In this document: piece after piece, positions 1-11,880 of the stretch
How positions within the stretch are numbered: the first letter of the stretch is position 1
Layout of the letters: each line of letters begins with the position of its first letter
DNA from: Paratrimastix pyriformis
Taxonomy: Eukaryota > Preaxostyla > Paratrimastigidae
NCBI GenBank assembly: GCA_027972325.1
Contig: JAPMOS010000042.1
Coordinates: 18,501-82,500 of the forward strand
DNA: 64,000 nucleotides
Reading direction: 5' to 3'
Made by a program: the position numbers and the translations under genes
Notes under the pieces: generated by a model
The model's database searches: none
Told to the model about the DNA's origin: nothing
Seen by the model: the letters and a program-made list of their open reading frames with translations, nothing else

Positions 1-3000
1 GCAGGCACAGGCAGGCCCGCAGGGCAGAGAGGCCCGCAATCTGTTGGCCCTCGACCGCCGCCTGCTGGTCCCGGACAGCCGCCTGCTGGTCCTGGAGCGC
101 CGCCTGCTGGTCCTGGAGCGCCGCCTGGGCGGCCTCGAGCTGGGCCCGGGCCGCGTCCAGGGCGGCCTGCTTCTGGGCCAGCTCCTCCTCTGCTGCGGCG
201 CGCCGTTGACTCTCTTCAGCCGAGCGGCTCTGGGCCTGCTGGTCGGCCTGGGCCTCGGCCAGGGCCGCCTCGCGGGCTCGGCGCTCGACCTCCTGCCTGC
301 CCTGCTCCAGCTGGGCCTCGGCCAGGACCAGTCGCTGCTGGGCGGCCGCCAAGGAGGCCCGCTCCTGGTCGAGCTGCTCCCTGGCCGCCTCCAGGGCGCC
401 GCGGTCGCTCTGGCAGGCCTCCCGCTCCTGGTCGAGGCGGCCCCGGCCCCGATCGGCCTCCTGCAGGGCCGCCTCGAGGGCCTGCTGGCCGCGCTGCAGG
501 GCCCGGCGCTCCTCCTCCAAGGCGCCGCGGTCCCGGGCCAGAGCCTCCCGGTCGGTCGCAAGGCCCGCACGCAGCCTCTCCAGGGCCGCCCCTTCCTCCT
601 CCAACCGCCCCTTCCGCTCGTCCAGGGCCACCCCTTCCTCCTCCAGCCGCGCCTGGGCGGCCCGAGCCTGTTCCTCGGCCTCGGCTCGCCGGCCAGCCAG
701 CAGCGCCCCCTCGGCCAGCATGGCGGCCATCGACTGGGCAGCCCGGGCGGCCTCGGCCTCGCACCGGAGCACGTCCCGAGCCAGGGCAGCCTCGAGCTGG
801 CCCGCCTGGCGGGCCCGCTGGTGCAGCTCCACCCGATGGGCGGCCAGCGAGGTCTCGGCCAGGGTGCACCGCTCCTCGGCCTCCTTCAGGGCCTCCTCCC
901 GGCTGCCCTGGGCCACATCGCGGGCCGCCAGGGCCGCATCACGGGCGGCCGCCTGAGCAACCTGGGCCCGCTCCCGCTCGAGGAGGCTCTCCAGCCGCTG
1001 CCGGGCGGCCAACTCGAGGCCGCCCACCTCCTGGGCCCGCGCCTCCACCTCCTGGGCCTGTGCCTCCACCTCCTGGGCCCGGGCATCGGCCTCGGCGGCC
1101 CGCTTGGCCAGGACATCCTCCCGGGCGGCCAGCGCGGTGGCCGACTCCTGCTGGCGGGCCTCCAGCGCCCCCTCGGCCCGGCCGCAGGCGGCCTCCCGCT
1201 CGGCCAGGGCCCGTTCGAGCCGCTCGGCAGCCCGGCGGCGATCGGCGGCCTCGCCCTCGGCCGCGGCGAGGCGCTCCTGCAGGGCGGCCAGGGAGGCCTC
1301 GGCCACCTGGGCGGCCTCCTGGCGCTCCTGCAGGGCGGCCTGGGCCTGGCCAAGGGCGGCCTCAGCCTCGTGGAGGGCGCGCTCCCGCTGGGCCAGCTGG
1401 GTGGCGCACTGGACGTTCTTGGTGGAGAGCTCCTCCTCGGCCTCCTGCAGCCGCCGCTCCCGCTGCAGGCAGCCCTGCCCAGCCCAGCCAGCCCAACCGA
1501 AGACGAAGACGGCATGCGTGCCCAGCCCAGCCAGCCCAACCGAAGACGGCATGAGTGCCCGGCCAGGCAGAGCAAGTGGCGACGAGGCGCAACAACAGAA
1601 CAAGTGGATGGCGATGGGGCCGTGAGGATGGGAGGGGGAGGGGGAGGCAGACTTGGACGCGCTGGTCCCAGGCGGCCCGCTGGGCGTCCTCCTCCTGGCT
1701 GCGGCCGGACTGCCACTGCTGGCGGGCCTCCTGCAGGGCCCGCTGCTGCTCCTGCAGGGCCCGCTGCTGCTCCTGCAGGGCCCGCTGCTGGGCGGCCAGC
1801 TGGTTCTGCTGGGCGGCGATGGCATCCAGGGAGGCCGCCTTGGCCGCCCCGAACTGGTCCTCCGCCTGCCGCAGCGCCTCCGCCTGTCGCTGCAGGGCCC
1901 CTGCCCGCTCCTCCAACTGGGGCCGCCCCACCGCCCCGGCAAAGGGCACGGGATGAAGAATGACGAGGTGAGACACCGCCCCGGCAAAGGGCACGGGAGC
2001 ATCCATGAGCCATGAATGGGAGGTCCAAAATGGGCAGAGGGCACGGGAGCATCCATGAGCCATGAATGGGAGGTCCAAAATGGGCAGAGGGCACGGGAGC
2101 ATCCATGAGCCATGAATGGGAGGTCCAAAATGGGCAGAGGGCACGGGAGCATCCATGGGACACCTCTCAGGGCCTCGCTGGCGGGCAGACCCTGGCGGTC
2201 TCTTCGCGAGCGCGGGCCTCCCTGCGCGCGGCTTCCTGCTGCTGGTCGGCAAGGCGCCGCTCGCTGTCCTCCAGCTGGGCCAGCCGCTGCTGGGCCTGGG
2301 CCAGGGTCGCCTCCACCAGGCCGCGCTGCTTGGTCAGGGCCACGTGCTCAGCATCCAGCGCCCGCTGGGCCTCCGCCGGGGCCGCTGGGTGCCGGGGCAG
2401 CAGGCTCGCCAGCCGGGGCGGGCTGTGCGACTCCACGATGGCCTGCACGGGCGGGGGCGGGGGGTGCATAGCAGTACGCGGTGATGAGCACAGCCTGCTC
2501 GGGGAAACGCCAGCCGCGTGGCGGCCCTGCGAAGAAGCCGAGAGAGCCGCCCCCCACCGCCCCAGGCCGGGATGGGGATGGGGCACCGAGGAGGCGGACC
2601 TTCTGCTTGGCGGCCACCAGGCGCATGGCCGCGGCGGCCTCCCGGTTGGCGAGGGCGGCCATGCGGCGCTCCTCCGAGGCGGCCCGGCTCTGGGCCTGCG
2701 CCTGCAGGGCCTCCCGCTCCCCGGCCACCTGCCCGCACGCATCGCCGGAACCGACCAGGAACCGACCACGGCCAGGATGACGGGCATGATGGCCATCGGG
2801 AGGGGCGAGCGAGGGAGGGCGGAGGGACGGACGACGGCCGCCATGGCGGCGACATCCTCGGCCATCATGGCGGCCCGCTCGGCCTCCTGGGCGACCGCCT
2901 GGCGGCCCTCCTGCAGGCTGCGCTCCCGCGAGCGGAGATGCTCCTCGCGCTGCCTGAGGGCCGCAGGCGACAGCACGCCGCCCCTCGGGCCGTCGCGCTC

Positions 3001-6000
3001 CCCCCGGGCGGCACTCCCCGAGGGGGCCAGCTCACCCGAGCCGACCGGCGGGGCCGAGGGGGACCGGCCTGCCCCAGGGGCGGCAGCTCTGGGGGAGGGC
3101 GTCGAGGTGGCCGGATGGCCAGCCGAACGGCCCGAGGGCGTCTGCGGCCCCGGCTGGCGCGGCGTCCCCCCGGGTAGCGAGCGGGGGCCCTGCCATCGGC
3201 CGCCAGACTCTGCCGGCCCCGGCTGGGGTTGCTGCTGCTGCGGCTGCTGCTGGGCCTGGGGCCCGCCGATGGAGGCCGACGAGGCTGAGGTGAGGGAGCT
3301 GTCGAGGTCGCCCAGCCCGACGGTGACGGCCCGCTCGAACAGCGACGAGGCAGAGGACTTCGTGGGCTGGACTGGCAGAGGGGCCGTGGGAGGCGCCTGG
3401 TGGCGTTGGGGGGACGGGAGCGCCCATCCGCTCGAGGCGGCCTCCCCGTCCAGGTCCGAGTCCGAGGGGGCGTCCCATCCCGGCCCCAGGGATGCGCCCG
3501 TCTGGGTTCGGGTCGTCTTCGTCGCTGCCGCCGTGGCCGGTGGTGGTGGGGATGATGCCGGTGATGGTGGCAACAGTGGCGACTGTGCTGGTTGCTGGCT
3601 GGCGCCCGTGAGCCCCGGCGTGGCGCCGCCTGGGCGGGGCGACGACCCGCGGGGTCGCCGGGCGCTGGTTGGCGGGATGGAGGGGACGTCCGAGCGCGGC
3701 GGGGCGTGCAGGGCCAGCTGAGCGAGCATCAGGCCGGCCGGCTGCGGGGCTGCCGGATGGCCCGTGGCGGCTGCCAACTGGGACTGGGGCGGCTGCTGTG
3801 GGGCCTGCAGTCTGGGCGGGGCCGTGGGCCCGTGCGAGAGGACCGTCGGGCGGGGCTCCGGCCCACGGCCGAAGACAGCCAGCGGCGGAGAGGCGGCGGG
3901 GAGCCGGACGGCCGCGAGCAGGTCCAGAGCAGCGGGCGCCGGGTCCGGCCCAGAGGGGCGACGAAAGGGCGCTCCCCGCCCCGCCCGGAGGTAATCCATG
4001 ACCGGAACGGCGGCCCCCGAACCGGCCGGGGGCAACGGTCGGAGGGGGAGCGGGAGCGGGGGCTGCAGGGGCGCCTGCGGCTGGGCCCGGCCGGCGGCAG
4101 GGTATAGTTGGCGATTCTGTGCGGGGCCCTCTCCTTCTCCTCGAACCCACTCCGAGGGGGGTGGCGGTGGCGGCGGCGGGGGCGAGGCCTCCCGGGCCGC
4201 GGCGAAGGGGGACGGACGCCTGGGGTGTGAGCCTTGGCCGTGGGGCGGCTGCTGCTCCCGGGTGGCGCGGTGGACGGGGCCGGGCCGGGCCGGGGTCAAG
4301 GCGCTCTCCTCGACACGCGGCGTCAGGCCGACCCAGCGGGCCGAGAGAACCGAGGCGGGGGCCGCCGGCGACGACGGGCTGTCCGAGGGCGAGTACGAGT
4401 CCGGCCGAGTGCGAGAGTGCGGCCTGGAATGAGGGCGCGAGTGGGGCCGAGAATGTGGCCGAGAATGGGGCCTGGAATGGGGCCTGGAATGGGGCCTGGA
4501 ATGGGGCCTGGAGTGGGGCCTGGAGTGGGGCCTGGAGTGGGGCCTGGGCGAGCCACGGGAAGGGGAATGTGAGCGAAGTCGAGGCGTGGGGCCGTTGGAG
4601 GTGGCAGAGGACGGTGAGGTGGAAGAGCCGGCGCTTGTGCTCTGGGGCAGGCCGCCATCCTCCGGCGGGCGTCGGCGGGGGGGATGGGTGGCATGGGATC
4701 GGTCATGGTGGTGGTGGTGGTGGTGGTGGCGATGCTGGTTCGGCGAGGGCACCACAATCGGCTCATCGGTCGACACAGCCGTTGGGTGATGGGGATGGGC
4801 TGGCGAGGGGGGCATGGCGACGGGGGGCGACCGGAAGGCCGCGGCGGGCGAGCCGGCTGTCCGATGGGGGGCCGGGGTGGGCGTGGCCGAGGCCACCGAG
4901 GAGCGCGAGGCGGACGGGCTGCGGAACTGGCGCGGCAGGGCCAGGTTCATCTCCAGCCGCAGCACCTGCAGCATCCGGTTGGCCGGGCCAGCAGCGGGGC
5001 CCGTGGAGCCCCAGCCCCGGGCCGGGGGGCTCAGGTGCGCCAGGAGGGGACCACCGGTCACGGCCGCGCTCCCAGGGGACGGCGACCGGCCCGCTCCGGG
5101 GGCGAGGCACAGGTGAGGCACGGCATCGGCGAGCGCTTGCATGCCTGCGACGCAGAGGGGAAGCCCATTGGCGGCGGGGTCAGTCAGATCGGGGCCGGGT
5201 CGGCGGCTTGGGGTTGGACACTTGGGTGGGAACCCCGGCGAAGCGGGCGGGAGACGCCCGGGTCATCCCCACCCCTCCTCTTCAGGAACGTGTTACCCAC
5301 CTACAACCACCCCTTCCAGCCGCCCCTCCACCCACCACATCCCAGGGAGTGGCCGTCACGAGGCAGACCCTTCTCGGAGATGCTGTTGTGGGAGAGGTCG
5401 CAATGGGTGAGATTGGCGTTGGTGCGGAGAGCAGCGGCGAGGGCCAATGCGCCCCGGTTCGTGATTTGGTTGTCGCGCAGCTCGAGCCGCTTCAAAGGGG
5501 GGTCCTCGGCCACGAAGGCGGCCAGCTGCTGCAGCGCCCCGTCCGAGAGCTGCGCCGACACGGGTAGGGGGGCGATCGATCAAACAAGCCCGATTCGAGC
5601 AGAGACACAAACCGAGTTTTTGGAGAGAACGAGAGTCTCGAGCTGCATCACAGCCGAATTCTGAGTCAGCGTATCGATGAGAGGGAGCACGCCCTGATCA
5701 GAGATCTCGCATTGACCCAAATCGATGACGTGCAAGGGACATCTCCTCTCATTCAAACAACGAGCCAAGATCCGGACGCCAAAGTCACTGATTTGGGAGC
5801 CCCAAAAATCAAGAGAAGTCACAGAGGTATTGCTCCCCAAATCGGCACAGAGATCTTGCAGCTGGCGCGAATCGAGAACTTGGAACTTGAAGTCTAGTGC
5901 CCGAGTGACGTTGTGTTGGAGGTCTGCTCTGATGGCCGCCGCAAGGCGCATCAGCTCGGCAGGTTTGAAAAGGGCTCAGCGGAGAAAACCCTGGTCGAAT

Positions 6001-6950
6001 CGGACAACCGGGCAACTCAATTTTTTTCAAAAAATAAACGTATTGCCTGAGAGGTCACAAATCGAGAGGACCCCGGGATAATCGCTCAGAACATCGGAGG
6101 TACCATAAGAAGAATTCTTTGCTCTGCCCGGCTGCACGCAGACCCCTTTAGGACCGGTAATTTTTGAGATTTCGTGTGAAAAATCGGAAACTTTCTCGGG
6201 ACCAGGGCTACACAACGGTTTGCCAACGAAAACGAGGGGGGGCCGGGTCCGGTCAAAGGAGTGCCCAGAAGTGGGAGGTGTAAGGAGCGTCCACGCTCCC
6301 TGTACCCCAGTCTGTTCCGTGATCTGGAGCGAAGGGACCCGGCCCCCCCTCGTTTTGGTTGGCACCCCGTTGTAGCCCTGGTCCCTCTCTTCCGCCCTGG
6401 GGGGGGGGGGGGGGGGGGGGGGGGGCTCTGTGAAGGAGAGGGGTGGCGGTGGGCATAGAAAGTTTCCGAATTTTCGCACGAAATCTCAAAAATTACCGAT
6501 CTTAGAGGGATCTGCCCGAAACGGTGACCGACTCCACCGCGCCAGGGGAAGAAAAAACCCGAGGCTGGGGGTGCCCGCCGAGAAAGAGGCCGTGCGCGCC
6601 GTCAGCAGTCGCTCCAGGAGCGCAGGACCAAGCGGGAGGAGCCACGCCAAGGGAGCTGTCTGCGCCTCCTGATCCCAACCAGCAGGCTCTAGCAGCCGCA
6701 CCGCCGAGGCCTCGATCGCAAGACAACGGACCAAACCCACTCCCGTGCGGCAGGACGACGGCAGCGTCAAATGCGCCGGTGGGGACGTCCCCCAAACCGA
6801 AGGGAAGTTTTGGTGGCGCTCCTCATCTCCTTCTCCTCCAAATTTCCCAGTTTCCCGGAGGTGACCGAAGTTGACATAGTAATTCTTCGTATCGACTTTC
6901 GCAATTTGCGGCGGACGGTGCTGAAAGGATATCAAATACTGTACAACCAT
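1..6950 (-). CDS. LRR, proline-rich and coiled-coil protein, 3' end beyond the window
   Basis: Multi-exon minus-strand gene. The N-terminal part has ribonuclease-inhibitor-type leucine-rich repeats: about 6043-6110 (CDLSGN), 5600-5960 (LDFWGSQISDFG), and 5356-5561 (LELRDNQITNRG, CDLSHNSISEKG). Splicing then joins ISEKG to MQALADAV at 5142. A Ser/Pro/His-rich stretch follows, with an RPHS tandem at about 4433-4556. From about 2950 down to base 1 the frame is a stop-free Ala/Glu/Gln/Arg coiled coil with heptad-like repeats (QQRALQE, AALQDQQ). Introns at about 2730-2850, 2400-2590 and 1950-2195 start GTCCG or GTCTG. The coil leaves the window still open. A cytoskeletal or scaffold role is only inference. 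The proposed start (MVVQYLIS, ATG at 6950) and the intron holding the fold-back element at 6152-6503 are tentative. The coil and LRRs are firm, the 5' end is not. Confidence 0.6.
1960..2160. repeat. Minisatellite of about 50 bp inside an intron
   Basis: About three and a half copies of a unit containing GGGAGCATCCATGAGCCATG and TGGGAGGTCCAAAATGGGCA lie in an intron of the coiled-coil gene. The adjoining segment CACCGCCCCGGCAAAGGGCA occurs twice next to the exon edge. Confidence 0.9.
4433..4560. repeat. 12-bp coding tandem repeat (GGGCCTGGAATG)
   Basis: About ten units of GGGCCTGGAATG/GGGCCTGGAGTG. Read on the minus strand they encode the RPHS repeats in the Ser/Pro/His-rich linker of the LRR/coiled-coil protein. 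Confidence 0.85.
6152..6503. mobile_element. Fold-back (MITE-like) inverted-repeat element
   Basis: The outer stretch GGTAATTTTTGAGATTTCGT at 6156 returns as its complement near 6480-6499. The inner stretch AACGAAAACGAGGGGGGCCG near 6222 pairs with CGGCCCCCCCTCGTTTTGGTTGG near 6339. The arms are about 100 bp; the right arm carries an extra segment of about 60 bp that includes a run of about 27 G. The loop is about 85 bp. No protein is encoded. It lies upstream of, or in the first intron of, the LRR gene. No transposase was seen, so a non-autonomous element is inferred. Confidence 0.75.
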
Positions 6951-7436
6951 TGCCGGCAATGCGCCGTATATTGCGCCACTGCACTCGCGTAAATGCAAAC
7001 ACATTTCGCCGCGCCTGGGCCCATTGACCAAGCAGGCCAAACAGTGCCGAGACACCTCCTATCGGTGACGACGATTCACAACGGGTGCACTGAGGCGGAG
7101 AAAACCGAGTGTAGCGTGTCATTCGGTTCGCCGCCCATGATGAGGCTGTCAAACCCGAGATCGGCTGAAGGGGAGGAACGTGTTGGCCCTGAGACACTGA
7201 GACAATTCGGAGAAGAACGAAGGGGAGTTGTGGGAGGGGAGGGGGCATGGTGAAAAGGAAAAGAGAACGATGGACGGGACGTCCGGACGCGGAACGTTCA
7301 AAAAAATGAAGATAATATCTGTCACCCGGTCGTAACACTCGCGGCAAAGGTCCGAAATTTGCTCCCCGTTCCGTCATTCGTGATCTGTTCCTGGCCAAAT
7401 AATTGCGGCATGGCTCTTTCTATTTAGCCACACACT
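6951..7436. other. Head-to-head intergenic region
   Basis: Lies between the tentative start of the LRR gene (-) and the caprin-like gene (+). It is less GC-rich than its surroundings. Open frames exist on the minus strand but none resembles a known protein. It probably holds the two promoters; no motif could be recognised. Confidence 0.35.
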
Positions 7437-8706
7437 ATGGAAAGCAAGAAGGAAAAGATTGAGGAGAAGAGCGAGAACCAGTATGTTGAGGCCATGAACA
7501 AGCGTCTCCGCACCCTCAGGAAAAAGATTGCCCGCGCTGAGGATCTTGAGAAGCAAGCTGCCAAGGGTGTTGAGATGAACCAGGACCAGCAGCAGGCCAT
7601 TGCCGGCAAGGATCGTGTTGTGAAGCAACTCGAAGAGATGCAAGCTCTTGCCGACCAGTTTGTTCAGTTCGCCAAGGAGGTTGGTGTCCCTTTGCTTTTT
7701 TTCGGGATCTCGCTCATCCTCCGTTCAATTCTTCAGGACGCCAAGAAGGACAAGAAGCCGAAGTTTGGCATTGTCTGTGTTTAAGCTTCTGCACACACAA
7801 AGCTGATTCCCCTATTGCTTTCTGGTTCTGTGTCGCGGTTCTGTTTTCAGGATGACGTTCGCACCCTTCTTTCCATCGTTCACATCCTCAACTACTTCGC
7901 TGGCAACGCCGAGCGCCGCGTTCGCGTTCTTGCCAACCCTCAGGCCAAGCTGGTCGGTTTTTTCAATGACATGATGACCTTTGCTGACCGTCCTTTTTTG
8001 TTTTTGTTTGCGCTTAGATCACCTCTGAGGCTGAGCTGGAGGCTTTCCTTGGTTTCTGCCGCGCCATGACCTGCAAGTCTTACGAGCCCAGGTCTGATTT
8101 GTCCTTGTTTCGCCCTAGTGCCTTCACCTGCGTTTCTCTCGTAGCTTTGGCGACTCTCTCAAGGAGTCTGTTAAGCAGCTCGAGAAGTTCATGAAGCGGA
8201 CTTCTGATGAGATTCGGGGCCATTCGTACGCTGTTTTCCACCAGGAGCTCGACGAGATCCTCGCCTTCCTGAAGGATGGTCCGCGCTTGCACCACATCAC
8301 CGCGCACTCAAAGAACAAAAAATCTCGGACTTTCTTTTTTTCGGGGCTCGCTTCACACGTCTCACCCTCCCACTCACCAACGCGCCGCGCACGCACCACA
8401 CAGAGAACAAGACCCCCGCCTCGAGCCCCTCTACCCAGACTGCCCCTTCCCCGGCTACCCAGACTGCCGCCCCTGTCGCCGAGCCCGCTCCCGTTGCCGC
8501 CCCCGCCCCTGTCGCTGCTCCTGCTCCGGCCCCCGTTGCCGCCCCCGCCCCTGTCGCTGCCCCGGCCCCCGTTGCCGCCCCTGCTCCTGCCGCGGCTCCG
8601 GCTCCGGCCCCCGTTGCCGCCCCCGCCGCCCAGCAGCAGCAGGGTGGGCGTCGTCCTCGCCTCACCTCGATGCGTGGTGGCCCTTACCCCGCCAAGAAGC
8701 AGTAGA
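7437..8706 (+). CDS. Caprin-like RNA-granule protein
   Basis: The N-terminus (MESKKEKIEEK, then KRLRTLRKKIARAEDLE and MNQDQQQAIAGKDRVVKQLEE) has the lysine-rich helix and NQDQ signature of the caprin HR-1 region. Later exons continue the fold: DDVRTLLSIVHILNYFAGNA, ITSEAELEAFLGFCRAM, and SFGDSLKESVKQLEKFMKRT up to LDEILAFLKD. The C-terminus is a low-complexity PAPVAAPAP linker ending QQQQGGRRPRLTSMRGGPYPAKKQ-stop, a short RG-containing tail. Introns start GTTGG, GTCTGTG, GTCGG, GTCTG and GTCCG. Caprins bind RNA and nucleate stress granules in animals; the role here is inferred. The second exon boundary (KPKFGI/DDVRT) is the least certain. An unrelated coiled-coil protein is possible. Confidence 0.6.
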
Positions 8707-9231
8707 TATCGCGCCCATACACGGGCACGTGTAATGCCCTCTCCAAGGCGTGCGATAGGATTCTCGGTGCTCTGACTCATCTGGGTGGGTGATCGTGTCC
8801 TTCTGCTTTCCATTTTGGTCCCCCGGCTGGTTGGCTGGCATCAGCCTTTCCTTTGGTGCATTGGTGAATTTTTATTTCCCATATTATGTGCTGTGCGACC
8901 CAGGCGTTTTTTTATCGGGCTGGTTCGTGCATCCTGTGAACACGATTCCCGCCCCTTGGACCTTTTTCTGCTGGGCACTCGCCGAGCGGGTTTCAGGTGA
9001 GGAGGCGGGCGTCCGGTGAGTGGGTTTCCATCAAACCGCCGTGGTGGCGACGTGACCCTTCCCTCTCGATTAGTTCGGGTCGGCTTCTCCTCAGGGTAGT
9101 GGCGGTGTGCTGAAGGGACTTTCTCTCTTCACGGTCTGTCACCCGCGATTCCTTGTCCCTTTTTTCTACCTTTTCCCACCCCATTGGTCCTTTTTACCCC
9201 ACAACGGGTGTGGTTCGGCAGGAAGCGCAAA
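8707..9231. other. Intergenic, no gene seen
   Basis: T-rich on the plus strand, between two same-strand genes. Short ORFs here lack family resemblance. It probably holds the 3' UTR of the caprin-like gene and the promoter of the transporter gene. Confidence 0.4.
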
Positions 9232-10223
9232 ATGGCAATAACATGTGGTGGCAAGTACGGCTGGATTTTTTATTCGCTGACTGTTTCTGTGCTTTGGGCC
9301 ATTGCACTTGAACTCATGGGAGTCGGTTCCAGGTTTGTCGGCTCTTTTCTCACACACCGACCCAGATTTGCGGTGGCAGGCTTTCGAGTCAGACTGGAAT
9401 TCTTTCAAGCCTCTCTTTCCAGTCCTACCTCGCCCTCAGTTATGTCATCGTTCTCGTATTTGCGATCCCTTACTTTCGGCGGCAAACTCTGGTTGAGAAG
9501 CGCCGCCCGCACAAGCCCTCCCCCACGCGCGTCTGCGTTCTTGTGACCCTTTTCACGGGAAAGGGGATGACGTTTCCCCGTCAACTTTTGGGTGCAATCG
9601 TGGCCGGGACATTGAACTGTCTGTTTCTTGTTGAGGCGTTGCTAATATATCTATGGCGTCCCTTTTTTTTTTTGACACGGGTGGGACCTCGTTTTGTTGT
9701 TCTTGTTTGTCTTTGTTGTTGTTTTCCCACCAGGCTTGGGGAATTACCTTTTAAATGCCGCTTTCAATCTGGATCCGGCCTCCGCGGGAACTACCTCCAC
9801 CCTTTTAGCGATCTCCACCCTCTGCGTGACCGTCTTCGCTGCCATCTTCCTGCGGTCCGCCACACTGCGCTGCCCCCTGTCTCACTGCCCCCCTGTCTCA
9901 CTGCCCCCCTGTCTCACTGCCCCCCTGTCTCACTGCCCCTTGCCCCCCTTGCCTCGATCGTGGCCACCCATTCATGGTTTCCTTCCCTCCGATGGCGCTT
10001 GGCGGCCCCCTCCGTGCCTGCTGCTGCGAACGGCTCGGGGCAGGGAGAACCTGAACATTTCCCGGTGGATGGGGGTGCTGATCTGCGTGGCCGGGGTGGT
10101 GATGCTGCCCCTCGATGGGGCGGGCGGGGCGAGCTTTGTCGTGGTTCTGGGCGCGGTGTCGTCACTCTTTTACGGCAGCTGCAACTACATCCTCAAGGTC
10201 CGCCCGCACCCGCACCAGCACCA

Positions 10224-10262
<39 letters not shown>

Positions 10263-11880
10263 CCGCTCCGCACCCCCCACCACCGTTTGCCAATCCGATG
10301 ACCCATTTCTTCCGCTCTCGGGCCCTCACGCTGCGGGTGGCCCTCATCAGGTGCTCGGCTCGTGCGGCGCCAACTCGATGTGGGTGATGGTCATCGTGTG
10401 GGCCGTGCCGGTCCCGGTGGGGAGCATCTTCCTCATCGTCCTCTACGCCATCGGGGACATCCCGACCATGACCATGGGGCCCACGGTCCGTCCGATCGCC
10501 CCCCCAGCCCCAGCCCCAAGCCCCCAACCGGCAGCCCTCATCCCCAACACAACAAGAACCTCTCATCACATGCACGCCCATACTGACAACACCCGCAACG
10601 ACCCCTGACGTCTCCTCGTCACGGGCACCTCCTCGACGGCAGGTCTGGCCCTACCTGTGCGCCATGGGGGGCGCCCTGGGCCTGGGCGTGGGGCTGCTCT
10701 TCCTCAACGTTGGCTTCACGGTCGGCCCGGGCGGCCCCGTGGCGGCGCTGGTGCTGCTGGACTCGGTCTACATGATCATCTTCGAGGTCTGCCTCGCGGG
10801 TAGGCGCGGACCGTGATGTCACTTGGGGGAGCGGCCACCTGGCGAGGCTGTGGAAGCCCATGGTGGACGTGTGCCGCCGCCCCTTCGCATGGCACGGCTG
10901 ACTGTCCCCCGCTCGTCCCCCCGCCCGGCATGGCATGGCTCGAACAGGCGGGTGCCTTTGGCAGCATCCCGGGCCCGCTGAAGCTGGCCGGGGCCGTCTG
11001 TCTGCTGGTCGGGGCCATCGTCCTCATCATGGGCGGCGAACAGGACCGCGTCCTGCGCTGGTGCGGCTGCGCCAAGGTCGGCGCGCTCCCCTTCCTCCCT
11101 CCTGCCCTCCCTCCTGCCCTCCCTCCTGCCTCCCCAGTCGGATCCGCCCATCGCTCCCTCTGTTCCTCCCCATGTCGTGTGGCTTGCCCCGCCTCATGAT
11201 CATGCCTCCCCCCCCCCCCCCCGTGCAGGCTGCCCCGTCGGACCCGGCCAAGGTGCGGGCCTCACCGGCCCCCGTCGAGCCGGATGGGGGGCTCGGGGCG
11301 GCCGAGGAGGGCGAGGGTGGCCGCCGCTCGACGGCGCCCCTCGTGTCGTCCCCGTCAGCCGAGGCCGCCGCCAGCCCCGCGGCCGCGACGCCCCCGCCAT
11401 CGCCCAGCCCGCCCCGGGTGGGCAGCCCCTCCGAGACGACCGGCCTGCTCGTGGCCAAGTCGCCCGCCTCGGCCACGCTGCGGCTCCCCGACTCGGAGAC
11501 GGGCGGCGACGACAGCCTGCCCACCACGGACGCGCCCACCGAGGCGGCCACCCCCATCCCGCTGGCGGTGGAGGCCCTGGGCGCGGAGGTCGCCCCGGCC
11601 CCCGTGGCGGCCCATGGCGGGGACGATGTCGCCGATTGTACCGCCACCCCCGCCCACCGATGCGGGCGGCACGTCAGCCCCTCTCGGTGAGGCCTGCTCG
11701 AGCTCCGCCCCACTGGGTGATGCCTGCTCGCGCTCCCTGGCCGAGGTCGCCCCGGTCGCCGCCACTGGCGAGCCCGCTGCCACCGTGCCGACCGGATCGC
11801 TGTCCGAGCCCGCGCTGAACCCGATCCACCCCGGCGAGGCCCCCCCGGTCGGGCAGCCCGAGCCCGCGGCCCAGCCTTAG
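9232..11880 (+). CDS. SLC35F-type membrane transporter (DMT superfamily)
   Basis: Exons join into a polytopic membrane protein: KYGWIFYSLTVSVLWAIALE; SYLALSYVIVLVFAIPYF; LLGAIVAGTLNCLFLVEALL; then YLLNAAFNLDPASAGTTSTL, where the YL-x-A-x(6)-S pattern matches the SLC35F family; NISRWMGVLICVAGVVMLPL; FVVVLGAVSSLFYGSCNYIL; MWVMVIVWAVPVPVGSIFLI; WPYLCAMGGALGLGVGLLFL; and GPLKLAGAVCLLVGAIVLIM. Several joins are phase-consistent, e.g. LIYLW-R-LGNYLL. The C-terminal tail is Ala/Pro/Ser-rich and cytosolic. Introns start GTCGG or GTCCG and are repeat-filled (GTCTCACTGCCCCCCT at about 9880-9945). Near 11655 the frame shifts by one base beside a C run: one frame stops at 11690, the other runs coherently to 11880. 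The substrate is unknown; SLC35F members are mostly orphan. Confidence 0.7.

Noticed and set aside
44-1963. Long plus-strand ORFs over 1-2100 rich in L, G, Q and A
   Set aside because: They are shadows of the minus-strand coiled coil. High GC lowers stop-codon frequency in all frames, and the minus frame shows heptads and LRRs in continuity.
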